NCBI GenBank assembly: GCA_963742715.1
Contig: CAVUMR010000002.1
Coordinates: 868,001 to 932,000 of the forward strand
Length of the DNA stretch: 64,000 bases
Reading direction: 5' to 3'
Source of the DNA: CAVUMR01 sp963742715
GTDB lineage: Bacteria > Actinomycetota > Actinomycetes > Mycobacteriales > Micromonosporaceae
Numbering within the stretch: position 1 is the first letter of the stretch; every line of letters begins with the position of its first letter. The notes beneath the pieces are model-generated. The model was given only the letters and a program-made list of their open reading frames with translations, ran no database searches and had not been told where the DNA came from. Shown here piece by piece: positions 12,445 to 20,436 of the stretch. A program made the translations under genes and the position numbers.

Positions 12445-12908
12445 ATGGCGCCCGAGGTTGGCACCGAGGCCCCGGACTTCACGCTCAAGGACCAGAACAA
12501 CCAGCAGGTGACGCTGTCCGACTTCCGGGACAAGAGCGAGTGCTGCTGGTGTTCTACCCGCTGGCGTTCACCGGCATCTGCCAGCGGCGAGCTGGCCGCG
12601 ATCGGGGAGAGCCTGGCCGGTACGCGAACGACGGCGTCCAGGTGCTGACGATCAGCGTCGACTCGCCGTACGCGCACAAGGTCTGGGCCGAGCGGGAGGG
12701 GTTCCGGTTCCCGCTGCTGGCCGACTTCTGGCCGCACGGCGCGGTGGCCCAGCCGTACGGCGTGTTCAACGAGGCCACCGGATTCGCCAACCGCGGCACT
12801 TTCCTGATCGACAAGCAGGGCGTGGTCCGGTTCGCCGAGATGAACGGCCCCGGCGAGGCGCGCGACCAGGACGCATGGCGCAACGCCGTGGCGGAACTGG
12901 CCGGCTGA
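12445..12908 (+). pseudogene. ahpE: AhpE-type one-cysteine peroxiredoxin, frameshifted
   Basis: This is a peroxiredoxin that reduces hydroperoxides in the cytoplasm. It closely follows the mycobacterial AhpE pattern: APDFTLKDQNNQQVTL at the N-terminus, then PLAFTGICQ with the peroxidatic Cys, then FPLLADFWPHGAVAQPYGVFN and NRGTFLIDKQGVVRFAEM. It starts at ATG 12445 after GAGGAG. Three indels disturb the frame, near 12537 (before VLLVFYP), near 12586 (an extra base after CQ, then GELAAIGESL) and near 12624 (a missing base before RYANDGVQ). Outside these 90 bases the frame is intact to the stop. A working gene with sequence errors is more likely than a pseudogene. Confidence 0.8.
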
Positions 12909-12982
12909 CGCCGGTCCGCGGGCGACAGGTACCCTCGTCGCCGTCACCATGACGGCGGCAGGGTAACCTCGTCGCCAGTGCC

Positions 12983-13054
12983 GGGCGCGTAGCTCAGTGG
13001 GAGAGCACTCGCCTTACAAGCGAGGGGTCGCAGGTTCGAAACCTGCCGCGCCCA
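12983..13054 (+). tRNA. tRNA-Val (anticodon TAC)
   Basis: The acceptor stem GGGCGCG (12983-12989) pairs with CGCGCCC (13047-13053), and the discriminator base is A. The anticodon stem CTCGC/GCGAG encloses the loop CTTACAA, giving anticodon TAC (13015-13017). The T-loop GGTTCGAAACC is canonical. CCA is not encoded. Confidence 0.95.
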
Positions 13055-13080
13055 CCCGGTTTGCATCGACCCCCAAGCTC

Positions 13081-13809
13081 ATGCGCGACAACGCGCTGAT
13101 GGTCGGATTCACGCCACGACCAGCCTCCTCACACGGTTCAGGTGCGACAGTCGGACGCGAGACGACGCGTCCCACTGTCCGGCGCGTACCGAAACGGGTG
13201 AGCCGAGGGAGTGGGCTGTTGCGGGTACCGACCTTGAGCAGTACCCGGCGCAGGGTCGTACTGCTGGCGGTCGGTTTCGTGGTGATCGTCGCGGTGGTGG
13301 TGACCGTCGGCGCCTCGGTGAGCAGGCCATCCCAAGCCGAATCGGTGGTGCACAAGCAACCGCAGCCGAGTAGCCGTCCGGCCAGGTTCATTCCGTGCGA
13401 CGAGATCGTGCTGCATTCCCTGCCTGCCAGGTACGAGACGGTCGAGCGCCGGCTGCGGGCACTGTCGGACAGTCACATGGGCACGGTGGAGACCTTCAGC
13501 CACGGTGACAAGGTGGTCAAGGCCTTCTCCGGGGTCGACGTCATCGACCTGCTGGAGGATCTCGACCTGGTCAGCCGACCGGTCCGGGCGGGCGGCAAGA
13601 ACTACACCCTCTACCGGACCGATGCCGCGCCGACGCTGCTCATCGCGATGCTCCAGGATCCGCGCCTCGAGGAGCCGTGCGATGTCGTCGCGGTGGAGAC
13701 GGTCAACCTCGGAGTCGGCGAGACCATGACTGTGCTGGCCGGGCTGGAGGTGCGCGGCCGCAACGAGACGTGGGGCGCCACGAACCGCTGGGCCGACGAG
13801 GTGGACTAG
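13081..13809 (+). CDS. Membrane-anchored protein of unknown function
   Basis: I do not recognise this 242-residue protein. It has a basic N-terminal cytoplasmic segment, one transmembrane helix (VVLLAVGFVVIVAVVVTV, about residues 60-77) and a C-terminal domain of about 160 residues expected outside the membrane. The outer part contains two cysteines (FIPCDEIV and LEEPCDVV) that could form a disulfide. It sits just downstream of tRNA-Val. The start is uncertain: ATG 13081 is the first in frame after the tRNA, and later starts, such as the GTG near 13198, would still keep the anchor. The ORF is clearly coding by codon bias. Function is unassigned. Confidence 0.6.
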   Translation: MRDNALMVGFTPRPASSHGSGATVGRETTRPTVRRVPKRVSRGSGLLRVPTLSSTRRRVVLLAVGFVVIVAVVVTVGASVSRPSQAESVVHKQPQPSSRPARFIPCDEIVLHSLPARYETVERRLRALSDSHMGTVETFSHGDKVVKAFSGVDVIDLLEDLDLVSRPVRAGGKNYTLYRTDAAPTLLIAMLQDPRLEEPCDVVAVETVNLGVGETMTVLAGLEVRGRNETWGATNRWADEVD

Positions 13810-13869
13810 GGCCGGGGTCCGAACCGGCGGCGACCGTACAATTCCCGCAGTTCAGCTGATGGGAACCAG

Positions 13870-14733
13870 ATGCGGCGCGATCTCGTCCAGTACTTGCGGT
13901 GCCCGAACTGCCAGGAAGCGATGGAGCTCGACGCGGCGTCGGTCGGCTGCGCGAACGGCCATTCCTTCGACCTCTCGCGGCACGGTTACGTCACGCTGCT
14001 CGACAAGCCCAACCGGCAGGCCGTCGAGACCGCCGGCATGGTCGCGGCCCGGGCCCAGTTCCAGAGCGAAGGGCACTATGGCGTACTCGCGCGGGCAGTC
14101 GTCGACACCGTGCGGCGTGACCTCGCACCCGACCGCACCGCGACGGTCGTCGACGTGGGCGCGGGTACCGGCTATTACCTCCGAGCCGTACTGGATGCCC
14201 TGCCGGACGCCGCCGGGATAGCGGTCGACCTGTCGAAGTACGCGGCCAGAAGGGCTGCCAAGGCGCACGAACGGGCCGTCGCGGTGGTGGCCGACGTCTG
14301 GCAACGGCTGCCGATAGACGATCAGGTCGCCGATGTCGTACTGGATATCTTCTCGCCGCGCAACGCGCGGGAGTTCCGCCGGATCCTGACCCCTGACGGC
14401 ACTCTCCTGGTGGTGACGCCCACGGCCGACCACATGCGCGAGTTGGTCGAGCCGCTCGCCCTGGTCCGGGTCGACGAGGAGAAGGACGACCGGCTCGCGC
14501 GCACGCTGGACCCGTGGTTCACCCAGTTGTCCGAGGAGCGGATCGAGCACCCCCTCGCGCTGTCCCGGGCGCAGGTGCTGGCGATGGTGGAGATGGGGCC
14601 GAGCGCCTGGCACGGCCGGCGCGAGGAGCGCCAGCGAACGCTCGACGCCATGCCGGAGCCCTGTGCGGTCACCGCGTCGTTCACCCTCCGGCGGTACCGG
14701 CCGGGGAAGCGGTACCGGCCGGGGAACTCGTAG
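13870..14733 (+). CDS. 23S rRNA (guanine-N1) methyltransferase, RlmA/TlrB-like
   Basis: This 287-residue SAM-dependent methyltransferase matches the RlmA(I)/RlmA(II) family, which methylates G745 or G748 of 23S rRNA; TlrB members confer mycinamicin/tylosin resistance. The zinc site Cys11, Cys14, Cys27, His31 (CPNC and CANGH) is present, as is SAM motif I VVDVGAGTGYYL (about 95-106). The family segments DIFSPRN and MGPSAWH are also present. I cannot tell G745 from G748 specificity by eye, but the Gram-positive clade suggests RlmA(II). The C-terminus ends in a duplicated YRPGK/YRPGN five-residue repeat. The gene is monocistronic. Confidence 0.85.
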   Translation: MRRDLVQYLRCPNCQEAMELDAASVGCANGHSFDLSRHGYVTLLDKPNRQAVETAGMVAARAQFQSEGHYGVLARAVVDTVRRDLAPDRTATVVDVGAGTGYYLRAVLDALPDAAGIAVDLSKYAARRAAKAHERAVAVVADVWQRLPIDDQVADVVLDIFSPRNAREFRRILTPDGTLLVVTPTADHMRELVEPLALVRVDEEKDDRLARTLDPWFTQLSEERIEHPLALSRAQVLAMVEMGPSAWHGRREERQRTLDAMPEPCAVTASFTLRRYRPGKRYRPGNS

Positions 14734-14820
14734 CCGCGTCCTGTCGATCCGGCGGCGAACCCTTCGTATAGGAGGTGAGAAGCCGGCTACGGTGCCGGCG
14801 GAGGCCAAAGGGGAACCGAG

Positions 14821-15192
14821 ATGACGCAGTACCTGCTCTCCGTGATCCAGCCGGTCGACGGCCCGATGCCGGAGCCGGACGTACTCGCGAAGATCATGAG
14901 CGATTTGGACGCGTTCCACGCCGAGCTCAAACAGGCCGGCGCGTGGGTGTTCGCCGGCGGACTGCACGGGCCGGACACGGCCACCGTGGTGCGGTACGCC
15001 GACGGCGAGGCGCTGCTGACCGATGGCCCCTACACCGATGGCCCGTACACCGAAGGCAAGGAGTACCTCGGCGGGGTCTGCATCGTGTCGGCGCCGGACC
15101 TGGACGCCGCGCTCGAGTGGGGCCGCAAGGCGGCCCGGGCGACCACCCTGCCCATCGAGGTACGTCCGTTCATCGGCGAAACCGGGGACTGA
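14821..15192 (+). CDS. YCII-related (DGPF-domain) protein, ECF42 partner
   Basis: This 123-residue YCII/DGPF-fold protein lies directly upstream of an ECF sigma factor and overlaps it by one base (TGA 15190-15192, ATG 15192). DGPF proteins are the established genomic partners of the ECF42 sigma group, but their biochemical role is not settled. The family motif, normally a single T-D-G-P-F/Y, is duplicated here as TDGPYTDGPYTEGKE near residues 66-80 through a 12-base tandem repeat. The remaining fold markers, AGAWVFAGGL and KEYLGGVCIV, are normal. Translational coupling to the sigma gene is likely. Confidence 0.85.
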   Translation: MTQYLLSVIQPVDGPMPEPDVLAKIMSDLDAFHAELKQAGAWVFAGGLHGPDTATVVRYADGEALLTDGPYTDGPYTEGKEYLGGVCIVSAPDLDAALEWGRKAARATTLPIEVRPFIGETGD

Positions 15193-16415
15193 TGCCGGGC
15201 CCGACCGTGTCCGCCGCGGAGCTCGATCAGGTGTTCCGCGCCGAGTACGGGCGTGCGGTCGCTGTCCTCGCCCGCGTCTTCGGCGACCTCGACATCGCCG
15301 AGGACGCGGTGCAGGACGCGTTCACCACGGCCACGCAGCGCTGGCCGTCCGACGGTCTCCCACCGAGCCCGGCCGGCTGGATCATCACCACCGCGCGCAA
15401 CCGGGCGATCGACCGGCTGCGCCGGGAGGCGTCCCGCGCGGACCGGCACGCCCAGGCCGCGCTGCTGCACGCCCGCGACGAGCCAGCCGAGGAGGGTCCG
15501 GTGCGCGACGACCGGCTGCGCCTGATCTTCACCTGCTGCCACCCGGCGCTGGCCCCGGCCGCGCAGGTCGCGCTGACGCTCCGGCTGCTCGGCGGCCTCA
15601 CCACCGCCGAGATCGCGCACGCGTTTCTGGTACCGGAGCCGACCATGGCGCAGCGACTGGTCCGGGCCAAGGGCAAGATCCGGGACGCGCGAATCCCGTA
15701 CCGCATCCCGTACGAGGCCGACCTGCCCGACCGGCTCCGGGCCGTACTGGCCGTCGTGTACCTCATCTTCAACGAGGGGTACACGGCCAGCTCGGGTGAC
15801 CGGCTGGTACGCGACGACCTGTGCGCCGAGGCGATCCGGCTCGGGCGGCTGCTGGCCGAGCTCATGCCGGACGAGCCGGAGGTGATCGGCCTGCTCGCGC
15901 TGATGCTGTTGATCGAGTCGCGCCGGGCCACCCGTACCACCGCGACCGGCGAACTGGTGCGGCTGGCCGACCAGGACCGGGGGCGGTGGGACCGCGACCT
16001 GATCGAGGAAGGCCAGGCGATGGTCCGGCAGTGCCTACGGCGCAACCAGCCCGGGCCGTACCAGCTCCAGGCCGCGATCAACGCCGTACACAGCGACGCG
16101 CCGGCCACCGCCGCGACCGACTGGGGACAGATTCTCCAGCTGTACGACCAGCTCATGACGGTCGCGCCAAGCCCGATAGTGGCGCTGCACCGCGCGGTCG
16201 CGATGGCCGAGGTGTCCGGTGCGGACGCCGCTCTGTCCGCAGTGGACGGGCTGGAGCTCGACGGGTACCACCTGTTCCACGCGATCCGCGCCGATCTGCT
16301 CCGCCGACTGGGGCGTACCACCGAAGCCACGGCCGCCTACGACGAGGCGATCGCGCGTACCGGGAACGCGGCCGAACGCGACTTCCTGCGCCGTACCCGC
16401 GCGGTGCTCGGCTAG
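15192..16415 (+). CDS. ECF sigma factor, group ECF42 (SigJ/RpoE-like with C-terminal extension)
   Basis: This 407-residue sigma factor has region 2 (VFRAEYGRAVAVLARVFGDLDIAEDAVQDAF, residues about 14-44) and region 4 (GGLTTAEIAHAFLVPEPTMAQRLVRAKGKI, about 135-165). It also has the roughly 200-residue alpha-helical C-terminal extension, including LIFNEGY and RRNQPGPYQLQAAI, that defines ECF42. ECF42 factors lack a classical anti-sigma factor, and the extension is needed for activity. The DGPF gene directly upstream is its usual partner. The final 4 bases overlap the convergent gene at 16412. The target promoters are unknown. Confidence 0.92.
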   Translation: MPGPTVSAAELDQVFRAEYGRAVAVLARVFGDLDIAEDAVQDAFTTATQRWPSDGLPPSPAGWIITTARNRAIDRLRREASRADRHAQAALLHARDEPAEEGPVRDDRLRLIFTCCHPALAPAAQVALTLRLLGGLTTAEIAHAFLVPEPTMAQRLVRAKGKIRDARIPYRIPYEADLPDRLRAVLAVVYLIFNEGYTASSGDRLVRDDLCAEAIRLGRLLAELMPDEPEVIGLLALMLLIESRRATRTTATGELVRLADQDRGRWDRDLIEEGQAMVRQCLRRNQPGPYQLQAAINAVHSDAPATAATDWGQILQLYDQLMTVAPSPIVALHRAVAMAEVSGADAALSAVDGLELDGYHLFHAIRADLLRRLGRTTEATAAYDEAIARTGNAAERDFLRRTRAVLG

Positions 16416-16972
16416 TCCGCTGACAGCCGCCGGTACACCGTGCGGGTCAGCTCCGGATCCGCGGGCCGGTCGGCGAGCTCGGCGATGAGGTCCACCTCGT
16501 CGGGCCCGATCACCACCACCGGGTGCCCGTTGGGCCAGATCCGCCAGGTGGCGCCGGGCATGGAGCGGACCAGGACGGTACCGAGATAGTTGGCCGCGTC
16601 GGTCCGCAGGCGCCCGCCCGGATCAGGGGCGTCGGCCAGGATGCGGTCGACGAGGTCCAGCGATTCCGGACTGCCGTCCAGCCGGGGCGCGTCGGTGCCG
16701 GCCGCGGCGCGGAGGCTCGGGCACTGCTCCATCAGCCGTCCGATGGCCTGAGGAAGCTCCTCTTCGAGCCCGAACACCGCCACTGCCCGGGAGGGTCCGT
16801 GGCCGTCCCGCCACCGGCCGAGCCGTCCGCCACCGAGCCGTCCGCCACCGAGCCGTCCGCCACCGAGCCGTCCGCCACCGGGCGGCCGGCCGCCGAACAG
16901 CCGGCCGAGCGAGTAGCCGATCGCGTAGCCGAGCCGTCGGGCGCGGTAACCACGCGGATGCCGTCGCGTCAT
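16412..16972 (-). CDS. Protein of unknown function with GGGRL repeats
   Basis: I do not recognise this 186-residue protein. The N-terminus is basic (MTRRHPRGYRARRLGYAIG) and is followed by GGRPPGGGRL and three more GGGRL units from a perfect 15-base tandem repeat (about 16817-16881). The C-terminal 120 residues look globular (AVAVFGLEEELPQAIGRLMEQ, ATWRIWPNGHPVVVIGPDEV). GGGAGG precedes the ATG at 16972 with good spacing. It is probably co-transcribed with the prim-pol gene 63 bases upstream. A shared job with that gene is inferred only from position. Confidence 0.55.
   Translation of the reverse strand: MTRRHPRGYRARRLGYAIGYSLGRLFGGRPPGGGRLGGGRLGGGRLGGGRLGRWRDGHGPSRAVAVFGLEEELPQAIGRLMEQCPSLRAAAGTDAPRLDGSPESLDLVDRILADAPDPGGRLRTDAANYLGTVLVRSMPGATWRIWPNGHPVVVIGPDEVDLIAELADRPADPELTRTVYRRLSAD
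16817..16881. repeat. 15-bp tandem repeat encoding GGGRL
   Basis: Four consecutive copies of a unit read as GAGCCGTCCGCCACC on the plus strand encode Gly-Gly-Gly-Arg-Leu in the reverse-strand gene. The copies are identical, pointing to recent expansion by slippage. Confidence 0.85.
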
Positions 16973-17035
16973 CTCGCCGCCTCCCGCCTGCCGGCCGTCG
17001 TGACGTCACTGTGCCAGCCGGCACCGACACCCGGG

Positions 17036-17620
17036 CTACCGACGCAGCGGCACCGCGTCCAGCAGGGCGCGCTGTACCGGGTCCGACCCGGGCACCTGCC
17101 AGTCTCCGGCACCCGGCGGCGCCAGCCACCGGACCCGGCCGTCCGGGTAGCGGGTGGGCGGTGCCGGCACCCACGAACCGGCGGCGTGCTGGATCGGCCC
17201 GCGCAGGTGGTACAGGTCCGGCCGCAGCCGGTCGCCGACGGCTACGAAGAACATCCACCGGCTGTCGCTGGTGACCGCGATCGGTCCGGCCAGGCCGTCC
17301 TCGGCCAGGATCCGTGCGGCCGGGGCGGCTAGCTGGCCGGGGGCCTCGATCACGTCGAAAGTGCGGCCGGTGGGCAGGAGCACGCTGAACGCGCGTCGGG
17401 ACCACCACGCCAGCACCTGCTCCACCTCGCAGGACGCCGCCTCGGCGCCGCCGTCGAGGGCTGGGTGGCAGCCGACTGTCGGGCAGCCGGGGCGCTCGCA
17501 GCGGAATCTCGCTCCGGTCAGACACGCTCCAGGCAGGACAGCCCACCCATGTCGGGCGTAATCTAGCGCCGCTCGCCGAAGAGTCCGGTGTAACCGATGC
17601 GGGTGATTTGCGGGCCGCAT
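17036..17620 (-). CDS. Small bifunctional DNA primase/polymerase (prim-pol N-terminal domain) protein
   Basis: This 194-residue protein has only a prim-pol-like domain. The opening LRRAALDYARHGWAVLPG resembles the conserved start of the prim-pol family (ALxYAxxGWxVLP). The segment CLTGARFRCERPGCPTVGCHPALDGG would be the cysteine/histidine-containing loop, and WWSRRAFSVLLPTGRTFDVIEAPG would hold the equivalent of the catalytic acidic strand. No helicase or C-terminal extension is present, and no plasmid or phage genes surround it, so it is not an obvious replication protein. Such short prim-pol proteins recur in actinobacterial chromosomes without a known role. ATG 17620 follows GAGGAGG. Catalytic competence is uncertain. 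Confidence 0.65.
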   Translation of the reverse strand: MRPANHPHRLHRTLRRAALDYARHGWAVLPGACLTGARFRCERPGCPTVGCHPALDGGAEAASCEVEQVLAWWSRRAFSVLLPTGRTFDVIEAPGQLAAPAARILAEDGLAGPIAVTSDSRWMFFVAVGDRLRPDLYHLRGPIQHAAGSWVPAPPTRYPDGRVRWLAPPGAGDWQVPGSDPVQRALLDAVPLRR

Positions 17621-17803
17621 TCGGGACCTCCTCGTCACCGCCCTCGTCAAGTGTTCGTTGCGCCCTGAGAGCGATTAATACAGAACCGTTGTTCAGCGGA
17701 TCGTAGGAACGACATTCCGTGATGGGCCGCACACTATGTGCGACGCCCCCCATACGGTGGACACGGGTTAGCGGTGCCCACCCGGGCACGACAGGGGGTC
17801 AAG

Positions 17804-19033
17804 GTGGAGGATCTGCCGATCGGTCGACGCGTGGCGTACTGGCGACAGCGCCGCAAGCTGTCCCAACAGGTCTTCGCGGATCGACTCGCGAAGTCCAAGA
17901 GCTGGGTCGACAAGGTCGAGCGTGGGGTCCGCCGGCTGGACAAGTTCTCGGTCGTACAGGAGATCGCCGAGGTACTCCAGGTCGACGTCCAGGCCCTGAT
18001 CGGCCGGGATCCGCAGCGACGCCCGGACAACACCAACTGTGTCGACCAGGTCGAGGTCGAGGAGATCCGGGCCGCCCTGGAGCGGTACGACCGGATCAGT
18101 GCGTTCTTCGACGCCCGCCCGCTCGAGCTGGTGTCGCTGGACGAGCTGACCAAGGGCGTACGACACGCCTGGATGACCTTCCAGCACGCCAGGTACGGGA
18201 TGCTCGCCCGGGCGATGCCGCGGCTGCTGCGCGACGCGCAGGCCGCCGACGGTCACTTCACCGGCGAGGCCGGCGTCAAGGCGGCATCGTTGCTGGCCCA
18301 GGTGTACCAGATCGCCGCGTCGGTACTGCGCAAGCTCGGTGAGCACGAGTTGGGTTGGCTCGCCGCCGACCGGGCCATCGCGGTCGCCCAGCGGGCCGAC
18401 GATCCGCTGCTCGCCGCGGTCGGCACGTTCCGGGTCGCCAACGCGTTGCGCGCGCTCGGGCGTACCCGGATGGCGCTGGACCTCAACGTGTCGGTGGCGC
18501 ACAAGCTGGCCCCGGACACGGAGGCCGCCGCCACCCCGGACCGGCTGTCGGTGTACGGCATCCTGCTGCTGCAGGCCGCGATGGCGGCGGCCCGGACCGG
18601 TGACAACGCCACCACCCAGGAGCTGCTCCGGGAGGCGCAGGACGCCGCCGACCTGCTCGGCACGGACGCCAACCACTACTGGACCTCGTTCGGCCCGACC
18701 AACGTGGCGGTACATCGCGCCGCCGCCGCGGTCGAGCTGGGTGAGGGTGGCATCGCGGTGGAGACCCACAGCGCGCTCGGCATGGACGGGCTGACCAGCC
18801 TGATGCCGGAGCGGCGGGCCGAGCACCTGCTCGACGTGGCGCGCGGCTACGCCCAGCTCGGCAACTCGGAGCGGGCCAGCGAGATGCTGCTGGCGGCCGA
18901 CCGGCTCGCGCCGTCGGAGATCAGGTGCCGACCGATCGCCCACGACGTACTCAGCGACGTGCTGCGACGTACCCGTGGCGCGCCGGCCGGGCCGATGGTG
19001 GAGCTGGCCGACCAGATGGGCGTCGCGATATGA
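17804..19033 (+). CDS. XRE-family regulator with C-terminal TPR-like domain
   Basis: This 409-residue regulator has an N-terminal helix-turn-helix (RRVAYWRQRRKLSQQVFADRLAKSKSWVDKVERG, residues about 7-40). A long alpha-helical TPR-like sensory region follows. The GTG start at 17804 has ACAGGGGG upstream; an earlier in-frame start at 17738 would add unlikely residues. Its stop overlaps the flavoprotein ATG by 4 bases (ATGA), so the two are translationally coupled. Coupled XRE-flavoprotein pairs are common in streptomycetes and relatives. What is sensed is unknown. Confidence 0.85.
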   Translation: MEDLPIGRRVAYWRQRRKLSQQVFADRLAKSKSWVDKVERGVRRLDKFSVVQEIAEVLQVDVQALIGRDPQRRPDNTNCVDQVEVEEIRAALERYDRISAFFDARPLELVSLDELTKGVRHAWMTFQHARYGMLARAMPRLLRDAQAADGHFTGEAGVKAASLLAQVYQIAASVLRKLGEHELGWLAADRAIAVAQRADDPLLAAVGTFRVANALRALGRTRMALDLNVSVAHKLAPDTEAAATPDRLSVYGILLLQAAMAAARTGDNATTQELLREAQDAADLLGTDANHYWTSFGPTNVAVHRAAAAVELGEGGIAVETHSALGMDGLTSLMPERRAEHLLDVARGYAQLGNSERASEMLLAADRLAPSEIRCRPIAHDVLSDVLRRTRGAPAGPMVELADQMGVAI

Positions 19034-19590
19034 CGCGTCCTTCCCGACGCGTACTTTATGTGATCGTCTGTGGTTCCCCGGTCGCCCGGGACGTGGGCAA
19101 GCTCGTCGAGCTGGCCCAGTCCCGGGGCTGGGAAGTGTGCGTGATCGGGTCGCCGAGTGGCGCCCGGTTCATCGACATTGCCGCGCTGCAGACCCAGACC
19201 GGGCATCCGGTTCGCAGCGAGTACAAGGACCCGCTGGCCCTGGATCTGCTGCCCAGTCCGGACGCGATCGTGGTGGCGCCGGCGACCTGCAACACGATCA
19301 ACAAGTGGGCCGCCGGGATCAGCGACACGCTCGCGCTGGGCATCGTGGTCGAGGCGATCGGCAAGGGCGTACCGATCGCGACCATGCCGTTCACCAACTG
19401 GGCGCAGGCGGCCCATCCCGCGTTCGTCGAGAACCTCGGCAAGCTGCGCGCCTGGGGAGTGTCCGTACTCTTCGGCGACGACGTGTACCGGCTGCATGAG
19501 CCCGGTGCGGGGGACCGGCACCTGGACGAGTTCCCGTGGTCGCTGGTGCTCGACGCGGTCACCGAACAGCTGGAGCGGCAGACGGACTGA
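19030..19590 (+). CDS. Flavoprotein of the phosphopantothenoylcysteine decarboxylase-like (HFCD) fold
   Basis: This 186-residue protein has the flavoprotein fold seen in Dfp/CoaC and EpiD. The evidence is VLYVIVCGSPVARDVGKLVE at the N-terminus, VVAPATCNTINKWAAGISDTLA (the PA-T-NT-K-A-G-D family signature, about residues 77-98) and IATMPFTNWAQAAHPAF. It would bind FMN. It is not a full CoaBC, because the synthetase half is missing. It is coupled to the XRE gene by a 4-base overlap, suggesting a regulator-flavoprotein unit. The reaction is unknown. Confidence 0.85.
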   Translation: MTRPSRRVLYVIVCGSPVARDVGKLVELAQSRGWEVCVIGSPSGARFIDIAALQTQTGHPVRSEYKDPLALDLLPSPDAIVVAPATCNTINKWAAGISDTLALGIVVEAIGKGVPIATMPFTNWAQAAHPAFVENLGKLRAWGVSVLFGDDVYRLHEPGAGDRHLDEFPWSLVLDAVTEQLERQTD

Positions 19591-19698
19591 GCTGATCGGC
19601 TCGACCCGATGGGCTCCCCGGCTGGTCCGGCGGAACTGCCCGCCGGAACGCGGTAGCCTCCGCCGGGTAACCAATTCGACAGCGGAGGTGCCCTGCTC

Positions 19699-20436
19699 GT
19701 GAAGGCCGACCCCGAGGCCCAACACAAACTGCTCGAGCTGCAGGCGATCGACACCGCCCTCGCTCAGCTGGCGCATCGGCGGCGCACCCTGCCGCAGCAT
19801 GCCGAGTTGGAGCGGCTCGCCACCGAACGGCAGTCGACCGCCGACGACCGGGCCCGTGCCCAGGTCGAGGTGGACGATCTCGACCGGGACATCGCCCGGC
19901 TGGAGCGCGACGTCGAACAGGTACGGCAACGGGCCGACCGGGACCAGGCGCGGCTGGACGCGGGCGCGGGATCGCCGAAGGAGCTGGAGAGCTTCCAGCA
20001 CGAGCTGGCCTCGCTCGCCCGCCGGCAGGGCGAGCTCGAGGACTCCGAGCTGGAGCTGATGGAGCAACGTGAGTCGGCCCAGGCGGTACTGACCGCGGTG
20101 GAGGCGAAGATCGCCGAGGTGGACCAGCGGTTCGCCGATGCCGAGCAGCAGCGCGACACCGCGCTCGCCGAGATCGCCGCCGACGAGGAACGCCGGCAGG
20201 ACGAGCGAAAGCCGCTGGTGTCCGCGCTACCCGCGGACCTGCTCGCGCTGTACGAGCGGATCCGCGAGTCGAGCGGCATCGGCGCGGCGATCCTGCGTGC
20301 CCGCCGGTGCGAGGGCTGTCACCTGGACCTGTCCGGCTCGGCGCTGTCCGAGGTACGGGCCGCGGCACCCGACGAGGTGGTCCGCTGCGAGGAGTGCCGG
20401 CGGATCCTGGTCCGTACCGCGGAGTCGGGCCTGTGA
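19699..20436 (+). CDS. Coiled-coil C4 zinc-ribbon protein (Rv2229c-like)
   Basis: This 245-residue protein starts at GTG 19699. Residues about 10-170 form a long heptad-rich hairpin coiled coil, and the C-terminus is a C4 zinc ribbon with CEGC near 209-212 and CEEC near 232-235. This matches the CT398-like family and Rv2229c of Mycobacterium tuberculosis. A role in nucleic-acid or secretion complexes has been proposed for relatives, but none is established here. The stop overlaps the GTG of the RNase H gene (GTGA), so both are translated together, as in the Rv2229c-Rv2228c pair. Confidence 0.88.
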   Translation: MKADPEAQHKLLELQAIDTALAQLAHRRRTLPQHAELERLATERQSTADDRARAQVEVDDLDRDIARLERDVEQVRQRADRDQARLDAGAGSPKELESFQHELASLARRQGELEDSELELMEQRESAQAVLTAVEAKIAEVDQRFADAEQQRDTALAEIAADEERRQDERKPLVSALPADLLALYERIRESSGIGAAILRARRCEGCHLDLSGSALSEVRAAAPDEVVRCEECRRILVRTAESGL

